A stretch of 64,000 bases of DNA from an uncultured Roseibium sp. (GTDB lineage: Bacteria; Pseudomonadota; Alphaproteobacteria; Rhizobiales; Stappiaceae). Numbering within the stretch: the first letter of the stretch is position 1; every line of letters starts with the position of its first letter. Both the position numbers and the translations under genes were made by a program. Positions 43,394-52,170 of the stretch are shown piece after piece. The notes beneath the pieces were generated by a model. It was not told where the DNA came from. It saw nothing but the letters and a program-made list of their open reading frames with translations, and did no database searches. The stretch lies in assembly GCF_963669205.1 (NCBI RefSeq), contig NZ_OY769915.1:4934001-4998000 (forward strand), written 5' to 3'.

Positions 43394-44188
43394 ATGACGC
43401 AAAGCCAAACCGTTATCTCGACCCTTGAGAACGGCGTCCTCAAGATCACGCTGAACCGTCCGGACAAGCTGAACGCGTTCAACGAGGAGATGCATCTCGC
43501 CCTTCGGGCTGCTTTTGAAGAGGCGAAGAAGGACGAAGCGGTCCGCGCGATACTCCTGACCGGAGCCGGCAGGGGCTTTTGTGCCGGCCAGGACCTTGGC
43601 GACCGCGACCCGCGCAAGAGCACCGAAAAACCGGACCTCGGGCACACGCTCGACACCTTCTACAATCCGACGCTGCGCCTGATGCGCTCGGTCGAAAAGC
43701 CCATTATATGCGCGGTGAACGGTGTTGCTGCGGGCGCGGGCGCCAACATCGCGCTGGTCTGCGACATCGTTCTGGCGGCGCGGTCCGCGAAATTCATTCA
43801 GGCCTTTTCCAGGATCGGTCTCATTCCGGATGCCGGCGGCAGTTGGTCCCTGACACGCATTCTGGGAGAACCGCGCGCCAAGGCGCTTGCCCTCCTTGCC
43901 GAGCCGCTGCCCGCCGAGCAGGCCGAGAACTGGGGCCTCATCTGGAAGACCGTCGACGACGCCTCCCTCATGGAAGAGGCAGGAACGATCGCAACGCGGC
44001 TCGCGGCCGGCCCGACCGTCGGTCTCGGCCTCACGAAGCGGTTGATCCAGGCAGCTCCGACACAGGACCTTGACACCCATCTTGACATGGAAAGGGACTG
44101 CCAGCGGACGGCCGGTTTCACGGATGATTATGCGGAAGGCGTGACGGCGTTTCTCGAAAAACGCCCGGCCGTGTTCAAGGGACGATAG
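43394..44188 (+). CDS. paaG: Enoyl-CoA hydratase/isomerase, phenylacetate pathway
   Basis: The 264-residue crotonase-fold protein shows ILKITLNRPDKLNAFNEEM-type N-terminus, the oxyanion-hole segment GAGRGFCAGQDLGDRD near 55-70 and IICAVNGVAAGAGANIALVC near 100-120, with Asp in IGLIPDAGGSWSL. The GFCAGQDL variant and SDLGHTLD-like insert fit PaaG, which isomerises ring-1,2-epoxyphenylacetyl-CoA to the oxepin. ATG 43394 follows GGGAGTGG; the longer upstream frame crosses the operator and is rejected. It is followed by paaI after one base and paaK after 37 bases. The ring epoxidase genes paaABCDE are not in the window. Confidence 0.88.
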   Translation: MTQSQTVISTLENGVLKITLNRPDKLNAFNEEMHLALRAAFEEAKKDEAVRAILLTGAGRGFCAGQDLGDRDPRKSTEKPDLGHTLDTFYNPTLRLMRSVEKPIICAVNGVAAGAGANIALVCDIVLAARSAKFIQAFSRIGLIPDAGGSWSLTRILGEPRAKALALLAEPLPAEQAENWGLIWKTVDDASLMEEAGTIATRLAAGPTVGLGLTKRLIQAAPTQDLDTHLDMERDCQRTAGFTDDYAEGVTAFLEKRPAVFKGR

Positions 44189-44189
44189 C

Positions 44190-44633
44190 ATGAAGCCCCT
44201 TGCCGAAATGACACCGCAGGAACTGGCCGAAGCCTGCGCCCGGATCATGTGGGAAGACGACAATGCCTCGCAGGCAATGGGAATGGAACTGGTGCGCATC
44301 GCCCCGGGCGAAGCGGATATGCGCATGACCGTTTCGAGGATCATGACCAACGGTCACGGCAACATGCATGGCGGGTATCTCTTCGCACTGGCCGACAGCG
44401 CATTCGCCTTTGCCTGCAACACCTACAACCAGATGACGGTCGCGCAGCATTGCGCCATCACCTATGTCAAACCGGGCGCACTCGGCGATGTTCTGACCGC
44501 ATGTGCGCGCGAAGTCTCCAGGGCGGGACGATCGGGAATTTACGACATCAGTCTCACACGCGAAGACGGCACGGTGATCGCGGAATTTCGCGGCCACTCC
44601 CGCACCATAAACCGAACATTCTTGACCGAATAA
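44190..44633 (+). CDS. paaI: Hydroxyphenylacetyl-CoA thioesterase
   Basis: The 147-residue hot-dog fold thioesterase carries the PaaI signature NMHGGYLFALADSAFAFACN at about residues 58-78, where the Asp in LADSAFA acts in catalysis, and HCAITYVKPGALGDVL afterwards. PaaI removes dead-end acyl-CoA products of the phenylacetate route and frees CoA. The start is one base after the paaG stop, so translation is coupled. Length is normal for the family. Confidence 0.92.
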   Translation: MKPLAEMTPQELAEACARIMWEDDNASQAMGMELVRIAPGEADMRMTVSRIMTNGHGNMHGGYLFALADSAFAFACNTYNQMTVAQHCAITYVKPGALGDVLTACAREVSRAGRSGIYDISLTREDGTVIAEFRGHSRTINRTFLTE

Positions 44634-44670
44634 CCAGAAACGCGCACTCAGCGACCCGGGAGGACCCTCG

Positions 44671-45981
44671 ATGATCGATCTTACCCCTGACCGCGACAGC
44701 CTTGATCCGATCGAGATCGCCAGCCGCGACGAGATATCGAACTTGCAGCAGAAACGCCTGGCCTGGACACTCGACCATGCCTACCGGAACTCGCCGTTCT
44801 TCAAGGACCAGTTCGACAAACACGGCGTCCACCCTGACGACTTCAAGTCTCTCGCCGATCTTGCCAGATTCCCTTTCACGGTGAAGCAGGACCTGCGGGC
44901 TACCTACCCGTTCGGCATGTTCGCGACACCGCGCGAGGAACTGGTCCGCATTCATGGCTCGTCCGGCACCACCGGCAAACCCACAGTGGTCGGCTATACG
45001 GCGAATGACATTTCCAACTGGGCTGACCTTGTCGCGCGCTCGATCCGCGCGGCCGGCGGGCGCAAGGGCGACATCCTCCACAACGCCTATGGCTACGGCC
45101 TCTTCACCGGGGGTCTCGGAGCTCACTACGGCGCCGAAAAACTCGGCTGCACCGTCGTGCCGATTTCCGGGGGCATGACGGAACGCCAGGTCACGCTGAT
45201 CGAAGATTTCCGGCCGGACGTCATCACCGTGACGCCCTCCTACATGCTCTCGATCCTCGACGAATACCGGCGTCTCGGCCTCGATCCGCGCCGATCCTCG
45301 CTGAAGGTCGGCATCTTCGGTGCCGAACCCTGGACCAACGCCATGCGTGCGGAAATCGAGGAGGCCTTCGACATGCACGCCGTCGACATCTACGGACTAT
45401 CGGAGATCATGGGACCCGGCGTCGCCCAGGAATGCGTGGAAACCAAGGACGGGCTGCATGTCTGGGAGGATCATTTCTATCCGGAAATCATCGATCCCGT
45501 CAGCGGCGAGGTTCTGCCGGACGGCGAGACCGGCGAGCTGGTCTTCACCACGCTGACCAAGGAAGGTCTGCCGATGGTGCGCTACCGCACGCGCGATCTC
45601 ACCCGCATCCTTCCCGGCACCGCCCGGTCCATGCGGCGGATCGAAAAGATCACGGGACGCAGCGACGACATGATCATCCTGCGGGGTGTGAACGTCTTCC
45701 CGACCCAGATCGAGGAACAGATCCTGAAATGCGACGGTCTGACGGCGCATTTCCAGATCGAACTGATCCGCGAGGGGCGCATGGACGCGATGGTCATTCA
45801 TGCCGAGGCAACGCCTTCGCAAAGCAGCAGCGAAGCCCGCGATGCATCGGCAAAGGAACTGGCCCATCACATCAAGTCAACCATCGGTGTGTCGTCCAAG
45901 GTGAAAATCCACGAACCCCACGGCGTCGCCCGCTCGCAAGGCAAGGCACAGCGTGTGGTCGACAACCGTCCGAAGGACTGA
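44671..45981 (+). CDS. paaK: Phenylacetate-CoA ligase
   Basis: The 436-residue adenylate-forming enzyme activates phenylacetate to phenylacetyl-CoA with ATP. It has the P-loop-like HGSSGTTGKPTVVGYT near 93-108, the adenylation motif VDIYGLSEIMGPGVAQEC near 233-250, YRTRDLTRI near 310, and a C-terminal domain beginning RSDDMIILRGVNVFPTQIE near 328. GGGAGGACCCTCG precedes the ATG. It is the last gene of the paaGIK operon and feeds the pathway. Phenylacetaldehyde from the nearby amine oxidase, once oxidised, would be its substrate. Confidence 0.95.
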   Translation: MIDLTPDRDSLDPIEIASRDEISNLQQKRLAWTLDHAYRNSPFFKDQFDKHGVHPDDFKSLADLARFPFTVKQDLRATYPFGMFATPREELVRIHGSSGTTGKPTVVGYTANDISNWADLVARSIRAAGGRKGDILHNAYGYGLFTGGLGAHYGAEKLGCTVVPISGGMTERQVTLIEDFRPDVITVTPSYMLSILDEYRRLGLDPRRSSLKVGIFGAEPWTNAMRAEIEEAFDMHAVDIYGLSEIMGPGVAQECVETKDGLHVWEDHFYPEIIDPVSGEVLPDGETGELVFTTLTKEGLPMVRYRTRDLTRILPGTARSMRRIEKITGRSDDMIILRGVNVFPTQIEEQILKCDGLTAHFQIELIREGRMDAMVIHAEATPSQSSSEARDASAKELAHHIKSTIGVSSKVKIHEPHGVARSQGKAQRVVDNRPKD

Positions 45982-46065
45982 GTGCAGGGTCCTGGCCTCT
46001 GTCGTGGTGTTGAGCGTCACGCCACGAGCCGCGGCCGAACCCGACAATCCGCCGGTCCACCGATA

Positions 46066-46087
46066 ATTGACGGACCGGCTGGTCAAT
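46066..46087. promoter_or_regulatory. 22-bp palindromic operator upstream of tetR (PaaR-like)
   Basis: ATTGAC at one end and GTCAAT at the other frame a central GACCGG; the two 11-bp halves match in 9 of 11 positions. The site is close to the one before paaG. Its place 108 bp ahead of the TetR gene fits autoregulation. Confidence 0.7.
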
Positions 46088-46194
46088 CCAGGAAACGCAG
46101 GCTAAAACCTCAATGAAGGCGCAAACTTAGGTCAACCCAATGCCGTCAGTTTTGTGGGGGCAAGACCTGGTTTCGAAAACGGAGGCCGGAACAC

Positions 46195-46794
46195 ATGGCG
46201 AGAACCCGCGCCAGTGACTTTGAAGAAAAACAGCACGGTCTGTTGCTGACGGCAGCCAATGTGTTTGCGACCCAGGGCATGGAAAAGGCGTCCATGTCGC
46301 AGATCGCGCAGGAGGCGGGGGTCTCCAAGTCGCTGCTTTACCACTACTACCCGTCTAAGGGCGCGCTGATCTTCGCCATCATTCAGTCGCATCTGGCCAT
46401 CCTCGACACCGCGCTGGAAGAGGCAGACGACGCGTCGCTGCCCTCCGAAAAGAGACTGCGCAAACTCGTCCTGACGGTGCTTGACAGCTATCGGGGCGCC
46501 GATGATCAGCACAAGGTCCAGCTCAATGCCGGCCCCGCACTCTCCGACGAACAGAAAGCGGATATCGTCGCCATCGAGCGCCGGATTGTGCGGCACTTTT
46601 CAAGTGTCCTGAAGGACATTCACCCGGATCTCGCGAACCCCGACCGGCCGCTTCTGATGCCGGTCACCATGTCCCTCTTCGGCATGATGAACTGGGTCTA
46701 CATGTGGTTCAAGGAAGGCGGGCCGATCTCCCGCGAAGACTACGCCAACGTCGCCACGACCCTGATCCTGGAAGGCATCAAGAAGGTGCGGTAG
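46195..46794 (+). CDS. TetR family regulator, probable PaaR-like repressor
   Basis: The 199-residue protein has a TetR helix-turn-helix at residues 12-58 (LLLTAANVFATQGMEKASMS, QIAQEAGVSKSLLYHYYPSK). The C-terminal domain contains ALSDEQKADIVAIERRIVRH. It follows the paaGIK operon on the same strand, and a 22-bp palindrome occurs before both it and paaG. By position it is a candidate repressor released by phenylacetyl-CoA, like PaaR. The ligand cannot be read from the sequence. Confidence 0.9.
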   Translation: MARTRASDFEEKQHGLLLTAANVFATQGMEKASMSQIAQEAGVSKSLLYHYYPSKGALIFAIIQSHLAILDTALEEADDASLPSEKRLRKLVLTVLDSYRGADDQHKVQLNAGPALSDEQKADIVAIERRIVRHFSSVLKDIHPDLANPDRPLLMPVTMSLFGMMNWVYMWFKEGGPISREDYANVATTLILEGIKKVR

Positions 46795-46814
46795 GACGCG
46801 GTCAGCGGGAATTT

Positions 46815-48377
46815 CTAAGTCTCACGCGCCACAGCCGGCTCGATTGCGTGCGCTGCCAGGCTTTCTCCTGCTTCCTGCATGGTCAGGTAGGTCTGATCGG
46901 CACCTGCCTCGGCGATCTGTTCAACGTGGTCGGCATGCAGCGCATGACTGACGATCGTTCCGGAAAAACCGCTGGCCCGCAGCATGCGGGCGGCGATCAG
47001 CTTGGCTTCCAGATCGTCCATTGCCAGGACGGCAGCCGAGATGCCTTTCAATTCCACGCCGTGCCAGAAATTGCTGTCTTCCGCATCGGCGAAAATCACG
47101 TTGCGCCCGGCCCCGGCGTGCCCCTCGACCTTGTACATGTCCGCATCCAGACCGACCGGGCGACGCCCCTTGTCGATCAGGGCGGTATAGGCCGCGGTGC
47201 CGGTTCTGCCCATTCCGAAGACCATGACATCCGCATCGCCGAGATCTGTCGGCTGTTCGTCCGGGTGCCGGGCCTGCAACTCGAACCGTTGCAGCTGCGT
47301 CTCGAAACGTTCGAAGATCGCATGCGCAAACCGGTTGAGCGGCGCGGCGATCAGGAACGACACCGACACTGCAATAGCCAGCGGCACGAGATATTCCTCG
47401 GCGGCGGGAATGCCTGCGGCCACGATCAGCCCGAATTCGCTGTAGGCCATCAAGGAAAGGGCGGTTACGAAAGACGTGCGCGCCCTGAGCTTGAACGCGA
47501 TCAGGATGAAGAAAAACAGAACGCCCTTCAGCGGCAGCAGAAGCCCCAGGGCAAGCGCAAAGGAGAGCGCGTTCCAGTCGGGTAAACCGGACATTCCGAT
47601 CGACAGGAAGAAACCGATCAGGAAGACTTCCTTGAGAGACCAGAGCGAGTTTGACAACTCGCCGGCGCGCGGATGGCCCGACAGCAGGAGCCCCATGACC
47701 AGGGCGCCGATCTCGCCCTTCAGGCCGATAAGTTCAAAACCGACCCCGCCGACAACAAGGCTGAGCATCATGCCGGTCAGCAGCAGCACCTCGTCATGCC
47801 CCGCCAGATCCAGCAACCGGAACAGCAGCGGCCTGAGCAGGGGCGTGGCGAAGATCAGCAGCGCCCAGGGACCGGGCAGTTTTCCGGCGAAGATCGCGAG
47901 AACGACAAGCGCAATGATATCCTGAACGATCAGGATGCCGATGGCCGTCCTGCCATGAAACGTGCCGAGTTCGCGTTTTGCCTCCAGTATCTTTGCCGAA
48001 AGCACCGTGGACGAAAACGCAAGAGCGATGCCGATCAGAACAGCGCTCAACCAGCCGGACGTGAAAAGCAGCCAGACGATGGGCGTGAACAGGGCGACCG
48101 ACACCGCGAAATGGATCAGCGCGCCGCCGATCACCTGGGGCTCGGTGATCTGCCGCAGTTTCAGCTTCAACCCGATGGTAAAGAGCAGGAGCAGAACGCC
48201 GAGTTCTGCGACGTAGTCGAGAATAGGCCCCGTTTCGACGGGCATGCCGAAACCCGGACCGATGAAATTGATGAAGAAACCGGCGGCAAGAAACCCGACC
48301 AGGGGCGGCAGACCGATTTGCCGAACCATGAGCCCGAAAACGAAGGCGGTTCCGATAGCAAAGACTTCAAAGTGCAT
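46815..48377 (-). CDS. Monovalent cation:proton antiporter (CPA2, KefB-like) with TrkA-N domain
   Basis: The 520-residue protein has about twelve membrane segments in residues 1-365 with the CPA2 motif region LGVLLLLFTIGLKLKLRQ and ALAFSSTVLSAKILEAK. A cytoplasmic Rossmann RCK/TrkA-N domain follows from about 390 (ADVMVFGMGRTGTAAYTALI), where GMGRTG binds NAD(H). Such proteins exchange K+ or Na+ for protons and are gated by nucleotide or glutathione adducts. The ATG at 48377 was preferred over a start five codons upstream. It is convergent with the TetR gene. No KefF/G ancillary gene is beside it. Confidence 0.9.
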   Translation of the reverse strand: MHFEVFAIGTAFVFGLMVRQIGLPPLVGFLAAGFFINFIGPGFGMPVETGPILDYVAELGVLLLLFTIGLKLKLRQITEPQVIGGALIHFAVSVALFTPIVWLLFTSGWLSAVLIGIALAFSSTVLSAKILEAKRELGTFHGRTAIGILIVQDIIALVVLAIFAGKLPGPWALLIFATPLLRPLLFRLLDLAGHDEVLLLTGMMLSLVVGGVGFELIGLKGEIGALVMGLLLSGHPRAGELSNSLWSLKEVFLIGFFLSIGMSGLPDWNALSFALALGLLLPLKGVLFFFILIAFKLRARTSFVTALSLMAYSEFGLIVAAGIPAAEEYLVPLAIAVSVSFLIAAPLNRFAHAIFERFETQLQRFELQARHPDEQPTDLGDADVMVFGMGRTGTAAYTALIDKGRRPVGLDADMYKVEGHAGAGRNVIFADAEDSNFWHGVELKGISAAVLAMDDLEAKLIAARMLRASGFSGTIVSHALHADHVEQIAEAGADQTYLTMQEAGESLAAHAIEPAVARET

Positions 48378-48813
48378 TCCGGCCTCACCCACTCTTTCGT
48401 GCCTTGCGGCAAGTCAGCAACTTTTGGAAACCTGTTCGGGACGCAGTACTCGCTTGGCATTTTCCTGAGGCCTTCATCCCAACAGAAATCCGCGTGCAGG
48501 ATCAATGAATTTCGCCGAAAGCACCGGGTATTCCACCGGAACAGGTGTCATATGAACCTTTATCTGCCGGTTCTGAATGGAATTCTGCTTCCCGCGCCGG
48601 TTCTTCCAAAAAAACCGGTGCTGGTGCAGGATTGCGCATGATCCCGGCATCGATGCACCGGCGTCATTCGCGCAAACCGTACTGGTATCGCCGATTCGCC
48701 GGTTGAAATTGCGCTCATGTCGATTACAAGCTTACCCACCCCGCGGCTTTCCAGGGATCGGGACCAGGACCGGGAAACCCACGGGGCGGGCGCAGCTGAA
48801 CAAGAAGTGACAC
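48378..48813. other. Divergent intergenic region with 21-bp imperfect hairpin
   Basis: No gene is seen in this 436-bp gap. Two 21-nt arms (48735-48755 and 48770-48790) match as an inverted repeat in 17 of 21 positions around a 14-nt loop. The hairpin lies 23 bases before the dehydratase start and would fold in its mRNA leader. It could be an attenuator, a protein-binding leader or a REP-like element. Promoters for both flanking genes must lie upstream of it. Confidence 0.4.
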
Positions 48814-50661
48814 ATGACGAAATCCAGAATTGTCCTGATTGACCGCCACCCCGGCCGGTCCGCACAAACGATTGGGATTGCCAACGAACTTGGCACCGAT
48901 CCGGAGCTCATCCACGAACCCTCTGTCGGCGTCGTGGGCACCAAGGGGGACAGCCAGTGCTACCTGGGCGTTGCCCGCAAGGTCGATGCCATTCACGAGC
49001 ATCTGAAGTCGCGTATCGGCAACGGTGAAGGCCAGCTGAAATACCGGCTGGTTCAGCCGGAATACACCATCGCCACATCGGACGGCATCCGCAACGGCAC
49101 GCGCGAAATGCGGTATTCGCTGATCGGCCGTGAAGTCACCAATGACGGCCTGTGCGAACATCTGGAAGCGTCGGGACTTGCCGGAACGATTGCCGTCGTT
49201 GCCTGCGACAAGCCTCCGGTCGGGACGATGGCTGCGGTTCTGGAACACAACGAACCGGCAATCATCATGTCCGACGGCACCATCAGGCCGGGCAAGGACC
49301 CGGAAACAGGCGAGATGCTGGACATCGTCAGCGCCTACCAGGTCGCCGGCCACCAGGACGCGGCGGTTCGCCACCGCATTGCCTGCCACGCCTGCCCGGG
49401 CATCGGAAGCTGCGGCGGCATGTTCACCTACAACACCATGCAGACCTTCATCGGCGTGGTCGGCCTTCAGCCGCTGCACATGGTGGCGCCGCCGTCGGAC
49501 GATCCGCGCCGTGTTGAGGAATTTCCGCAGCAGCTTGTGGCCTACCTGTCGTCCATGATGGAAACCGGCCTGAAGCCGCGCGACATCGTCAAGCGCGATT
49601 CCATTCGCAACGCGGTGATCGTGGCCATGGCCATCGGCGGATCGACGAATGTCGTCCTGCACGTTCCGGAAATCGCCCGCGCGGCCGGATATGAACACTT
49701 CTGGCGCGACGTGATGACACCGGAGGAGTTCAATCATCTCTCCCGGGACGTCGTTCCGGTCCTGACGAATGCGCGTCCATACGGCAAGTATTCCATGCTC
49801 GACATCGATCATGTGGGTGGCGTTCAGGTCATCGTGAAGGAACTTCTCGATGCCGGTCTCCTGAACGGAGACATGATGACCTGCACCGGCCGCACGCTTG
49901 CCGAACAGGTCGCCGATCTCGATGCCGCCGCACCCGATGGCGACGTGATCCACACCGTTGCAGACCCGTTCAAACCGACGGGCGGCCTGCGGATGCTCGG
50001 CGGCAACCTGTCGCCGGACTTTTCGGCGATCCTGAAACTCGCAGGTGTTGAGGGCGGCCTTGAGAACAATCTCTTCAAGGGCCGGGCACGGGTGTTCGAA
50101 GGCGAGGCCGGCCTGATCAAGGCGCTGGACGAAGCGCCGGACAGCTTTCAGGACCAGGATATGGTCATCGTCCGCTACGACGGTCCGAGCGGAGGTCCGG
50201 GCATGCCGGAAATGCTGGATCCGACCTCCCGCATCACGACGCTCTGCCGCGAACGCGGCATCGTGGTCGCGCTCATGACCGACGCACGCTTTTCCGGAGG
50301 CTCGGTCGGCCTTGTCATCGGTCATGTCGGCCCCGAGGCGGCGCTCGGCGGGCCGATCGCGTTCGTCGAGGACGGCGACGAGATCATCGTCGACCTCAAT
50401 TCAAACACGGTGAATTGCGCTGCGCTGGACGATCCGGCAACGCTCGCGGCGCGAAAGGCGGCCTGGGAGAAGGCCGTTGCCGACAATGGCGGCATTCATC
50501 CGAACTGCGGCATCGCCGATACCCGGCTTCTGCACCGCGCACGCCACACGGCGGTTCCGGCGGTCCGCGGCGGCGGTTTGCATCCGAACCGCGAGGTCTG
50601 GGTCCGCGACATGAGACCTGCGGAAGACACCGGCTTCGTGCCGCGCAACCGTCACCGCTAG
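48814..50661 (+). CDS. IlvD/Edd family Fe-S dehydratase
   Basis: The 615-residue protein belongs to the dihydroxyacid / sugar-acid dehydratase family. It has VVACDKPPVGTMAAV near residue 128, CHACPGIGSCGGMFTYNTM near 190-208 with a cluster cysteine, AMAIGGSTNVVLHV near 270, and the C-terminal DARFSGGSVGLVIGHVGPEA near 490. An N-terminal Cys in GDSQCYLG near 49 may be the first cluster ligand. Family members dehydrate dihydroxyacids in branched-chain amino-acid synthesis or sugar acids such as xylonate, arabinonate or 6-phosphogluconate. Context with a TRAP transporter and an amidase favours a catabolic sugar-acid role over IlvD proper, but this is inference. Confidence 0.88.
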   Translation: MTKSRIVLIDRHPGRSAQTIGIANELGTDPELIHEPSVGVVGTKGDSQCYLGVARKVDAIHEHLKSRIGNGEGQLKYRLVQPEYTIATSDGIRNGTREMRYSLIGREVTNDGLCEHLEASGLAGTIAVVACDKPPVGTMAAVLEHNEPAIIMSDGTIRPGKDPETGEMLDIVSAYQVAGHQDAAVRHRIACHACPGIGSCGGMFTYNTMQTFIGVVGLQPLHMVAPPSDDPRRVEEFPQQLVAYLSSMMETGLKPRDIVKRDSIRNAVIVAMAIGGSTNVVLHVPEIARAAGYEHFWRDVMTPEEFNHLSRDVVPVLTNARPYGKYSMLDIDHVGGVQVIVKELLDAGLLNGDMMTCTGRTLAEQVADLDAAAPDGDVIHTVADPFKPTGGLRMLGGNLSPDFSAILKLAGVEGGLENNLFKGRARVFEGEAGLIKALDEAPDSFQDQDMVIVRYDGPSGGPGMPEMLDPTSRITTLCRERGIVVALMTDARFSGGSVGLVIGHVGPEAALGGPIAFVEDGDEIIVDLNSNTVNCAALDDPATLAARKAAWEKAVADNGGIHPNCGIADTRLLHRARHTAVPAVRGGGLHPNREVWVRDMRPAEDTGFVPRNRHR

Positions 50662-50708
50662 GCGGCGGAAATCTCTGCCGCAAGGGCAGCCGATCAAAGA
50701 TCCCTTTG

Positions 50709-50731
50709 AAGGCGGCGCAACGCGCCGCCTT
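50709..50731. terminator. Convergent terminator
   Basis: AAGGCGGCGC and GCGCCGCCTT pair around AAC, followed by TT on the plus strand. It sits between the convergent dehydratase and amidase genes and overlaps the amidase stop codon, so it probably ends both transcripts. Confidence 0.8.
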
Positions 50732-52029
50732 TACCAGTCGTTCTCCTGGCTCCAGTCCCAGAGCCAATGCGCGACCGACACAAGCGCCTTGTCGTCTCCA
50801 CGTGCCGCGACGAGCTGGGCCCCTATGGAAAGTCCGCCCGGCGTTGCAAGCAGCGGCAGGGTGATGGCCGGCGTGCCCGCCATCGTCCACAGCCCGTTGA
50901 AGATCGAGTCGCCCGTCGAGGTCAGACCGGCTGGCGCAGGTCCGGGAGCCGCCGGGCACAGGATTGCGTCACAACGCTCGAACAGCGGTGCAAGCAGCTC
51001 ATCCATGTCGTCCTGAAACGCCTTGGCGGCAAGGTAGTCGACGGCGCGAAGCGTCAAGCCTTCCTCGATCGCAGCCCGTGTCGGCGGACCGAGCCTGTCC
51101 GCACCGCGCTGAAGATAATGCTCGAAATAGTGTCCCATTTCCACGGTGTTGATCACCGCGCGCAAACGTGCGGCATCGTCGAATGCCTCTGGCAGCAAAA
51201 GCTCCGTGACCCTGTCTCCAAGCGCAGTACGCAAGCGCTCGAACGCGGCAGGAAGCGCAGGGTCTGCTCGGTCCCAGCCGGGAGGCGTCACGAACCCGAG
51301 CACAGGCGAAGCGGCGGGCTCCGGGCTCTCCGCCCCCTCACCGCTTAGAACATTGGTCAGGAGCGCGGCCCCTGCCGGATCGTGCGCAAAGACGCCGAGC
51401 GTATCCAGCGAATGGGATTGCAGCAACGTGCCCTTTCGCGGGATCGCGTTGAAGCTGGGTTTGAGACCGACAATGCCGCAGAACGAGGCCGGACGCACGA
51501 CAGAGCCGCCCGTCTGCGTCCCGATGGCCAGAGGCACCATTCCGTCGGCGACCGCCGCCGCCGACCCCGACGAGGAGCCACCGGGCGTGTGTTCCAGGTT
51601 CCGCGGGTTCCGTGTCTTGTTGGGGTGGAGAAAGGCCAGTTCGGTCGTGACCGTCTTGCCGAACATGATGGCGCCCGCCGCCTTCAGCCGTTTCACCACC
51701 TCCGCATCTTCCCGGGGCACGCGGTCCGCATCGACAGGACAGCCGTTCTCGCTCGGAATGCCCGCCGTGTCGATCACGTCCTTGACACCGATAGGCAAGC
51801 CGTGAAGGGGACCCAGCGGCGCACCGCTCGCCTTTAGGGCATCCAGGCGCTCCGCCTCCGCCAAGGCCGCTCCGGCATCGAACCAGACCCATGCCCTCAC
51901 CTCGTCCTCGCGCGCCTCGATCCGCGCGATACAGGCCTTCGCCAACTCGGCGGCGGACAGCCTGCCATCGGCAAGCCGGTCGCGCAGCTCAACCGCACTC
52001 AGCTTCAGCAAAGCCTCGTTTTCACTCAT
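50731..52029 (-). CDS. Amidase signature family protein
   Basis: The 432-residue enzyme carries the amidase catalytic triad: Lys in GLPIGVKDVIDTAG (residue 82 or near), cis-Ser in GGSSSGSAAAVADG near 150-163, and nucleophile Ser in IGTQTGGSVVRPAS near 169-182. These enzymes hydrolyse amides of many kinds; the substrate is not predictable here. It lies 141 bp downstream of the TRAP permease gene on the same strand and could process the transported compound. It has neither signal peptide nor an Asp-tRNA partner, so it is not GatA. Confidence 0.9.
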   Translation of the reverse strand: MSENEALLKLSAVELRDRLADGRLSAAELAKACIARIEAREDEVRAWVWFDAGAALAEAERLDALKASGAPLGPLHGLPIGVKDVIDTAGIPSENGCPVDADRVPREDAEVVKRLKAAGAIMFGKTVTTELAFLHPNKTRNPRNLEHTPGGSSSGSAAAVADGMVPLAIGTQTGGSVVRPASFCGIVGLKPSFNAIPRKGTLLQSHSLDTLGVFAHDPAGAALLTNVLSGEGAESPEPAASPVLGFVTPPGWDRADPALPAAFERLRTALGDRVTELLLPEAFDDAARLRAVINTVEMGHYFEHYLQRGADRLGPPTRAAIEEGLTLRAVDYLAAKAFQDDMDELLAPLFERCDAILCPAAPGPAPAGLTSTGDSIFNGLWTMAGTPAITLPLLATPGGLSIGAQLVAARGDDKALVSVAHWLWDWSQENDW

Positions 52030-52170
52030 GGATGCCTCCGCGTTCCGGCACTCGGCAAAAGCGCGCCGGGGTTAGATACGACAAGGGTCTACCGATCCGT
52101 GAACCCGGCGCCTGCGGCGCCCAGGCAGGGCGGCCGAATTCAACCGGTCTGCTCGTTCCGGGCGACCTCG

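Noticed and set aside
46005..46026. Possible terminator hairpin after paaK
   Set aside because: Only about five base pairs are continuous and there is no T-run; too weak to report.
48724..50325. 530-codon frame opposite the IlvD/Edd gene
   Set aside because: The plus strand carries complete Fe-S dehydratase motifs; the opposite translation is low-complexity and unrelated to any family.
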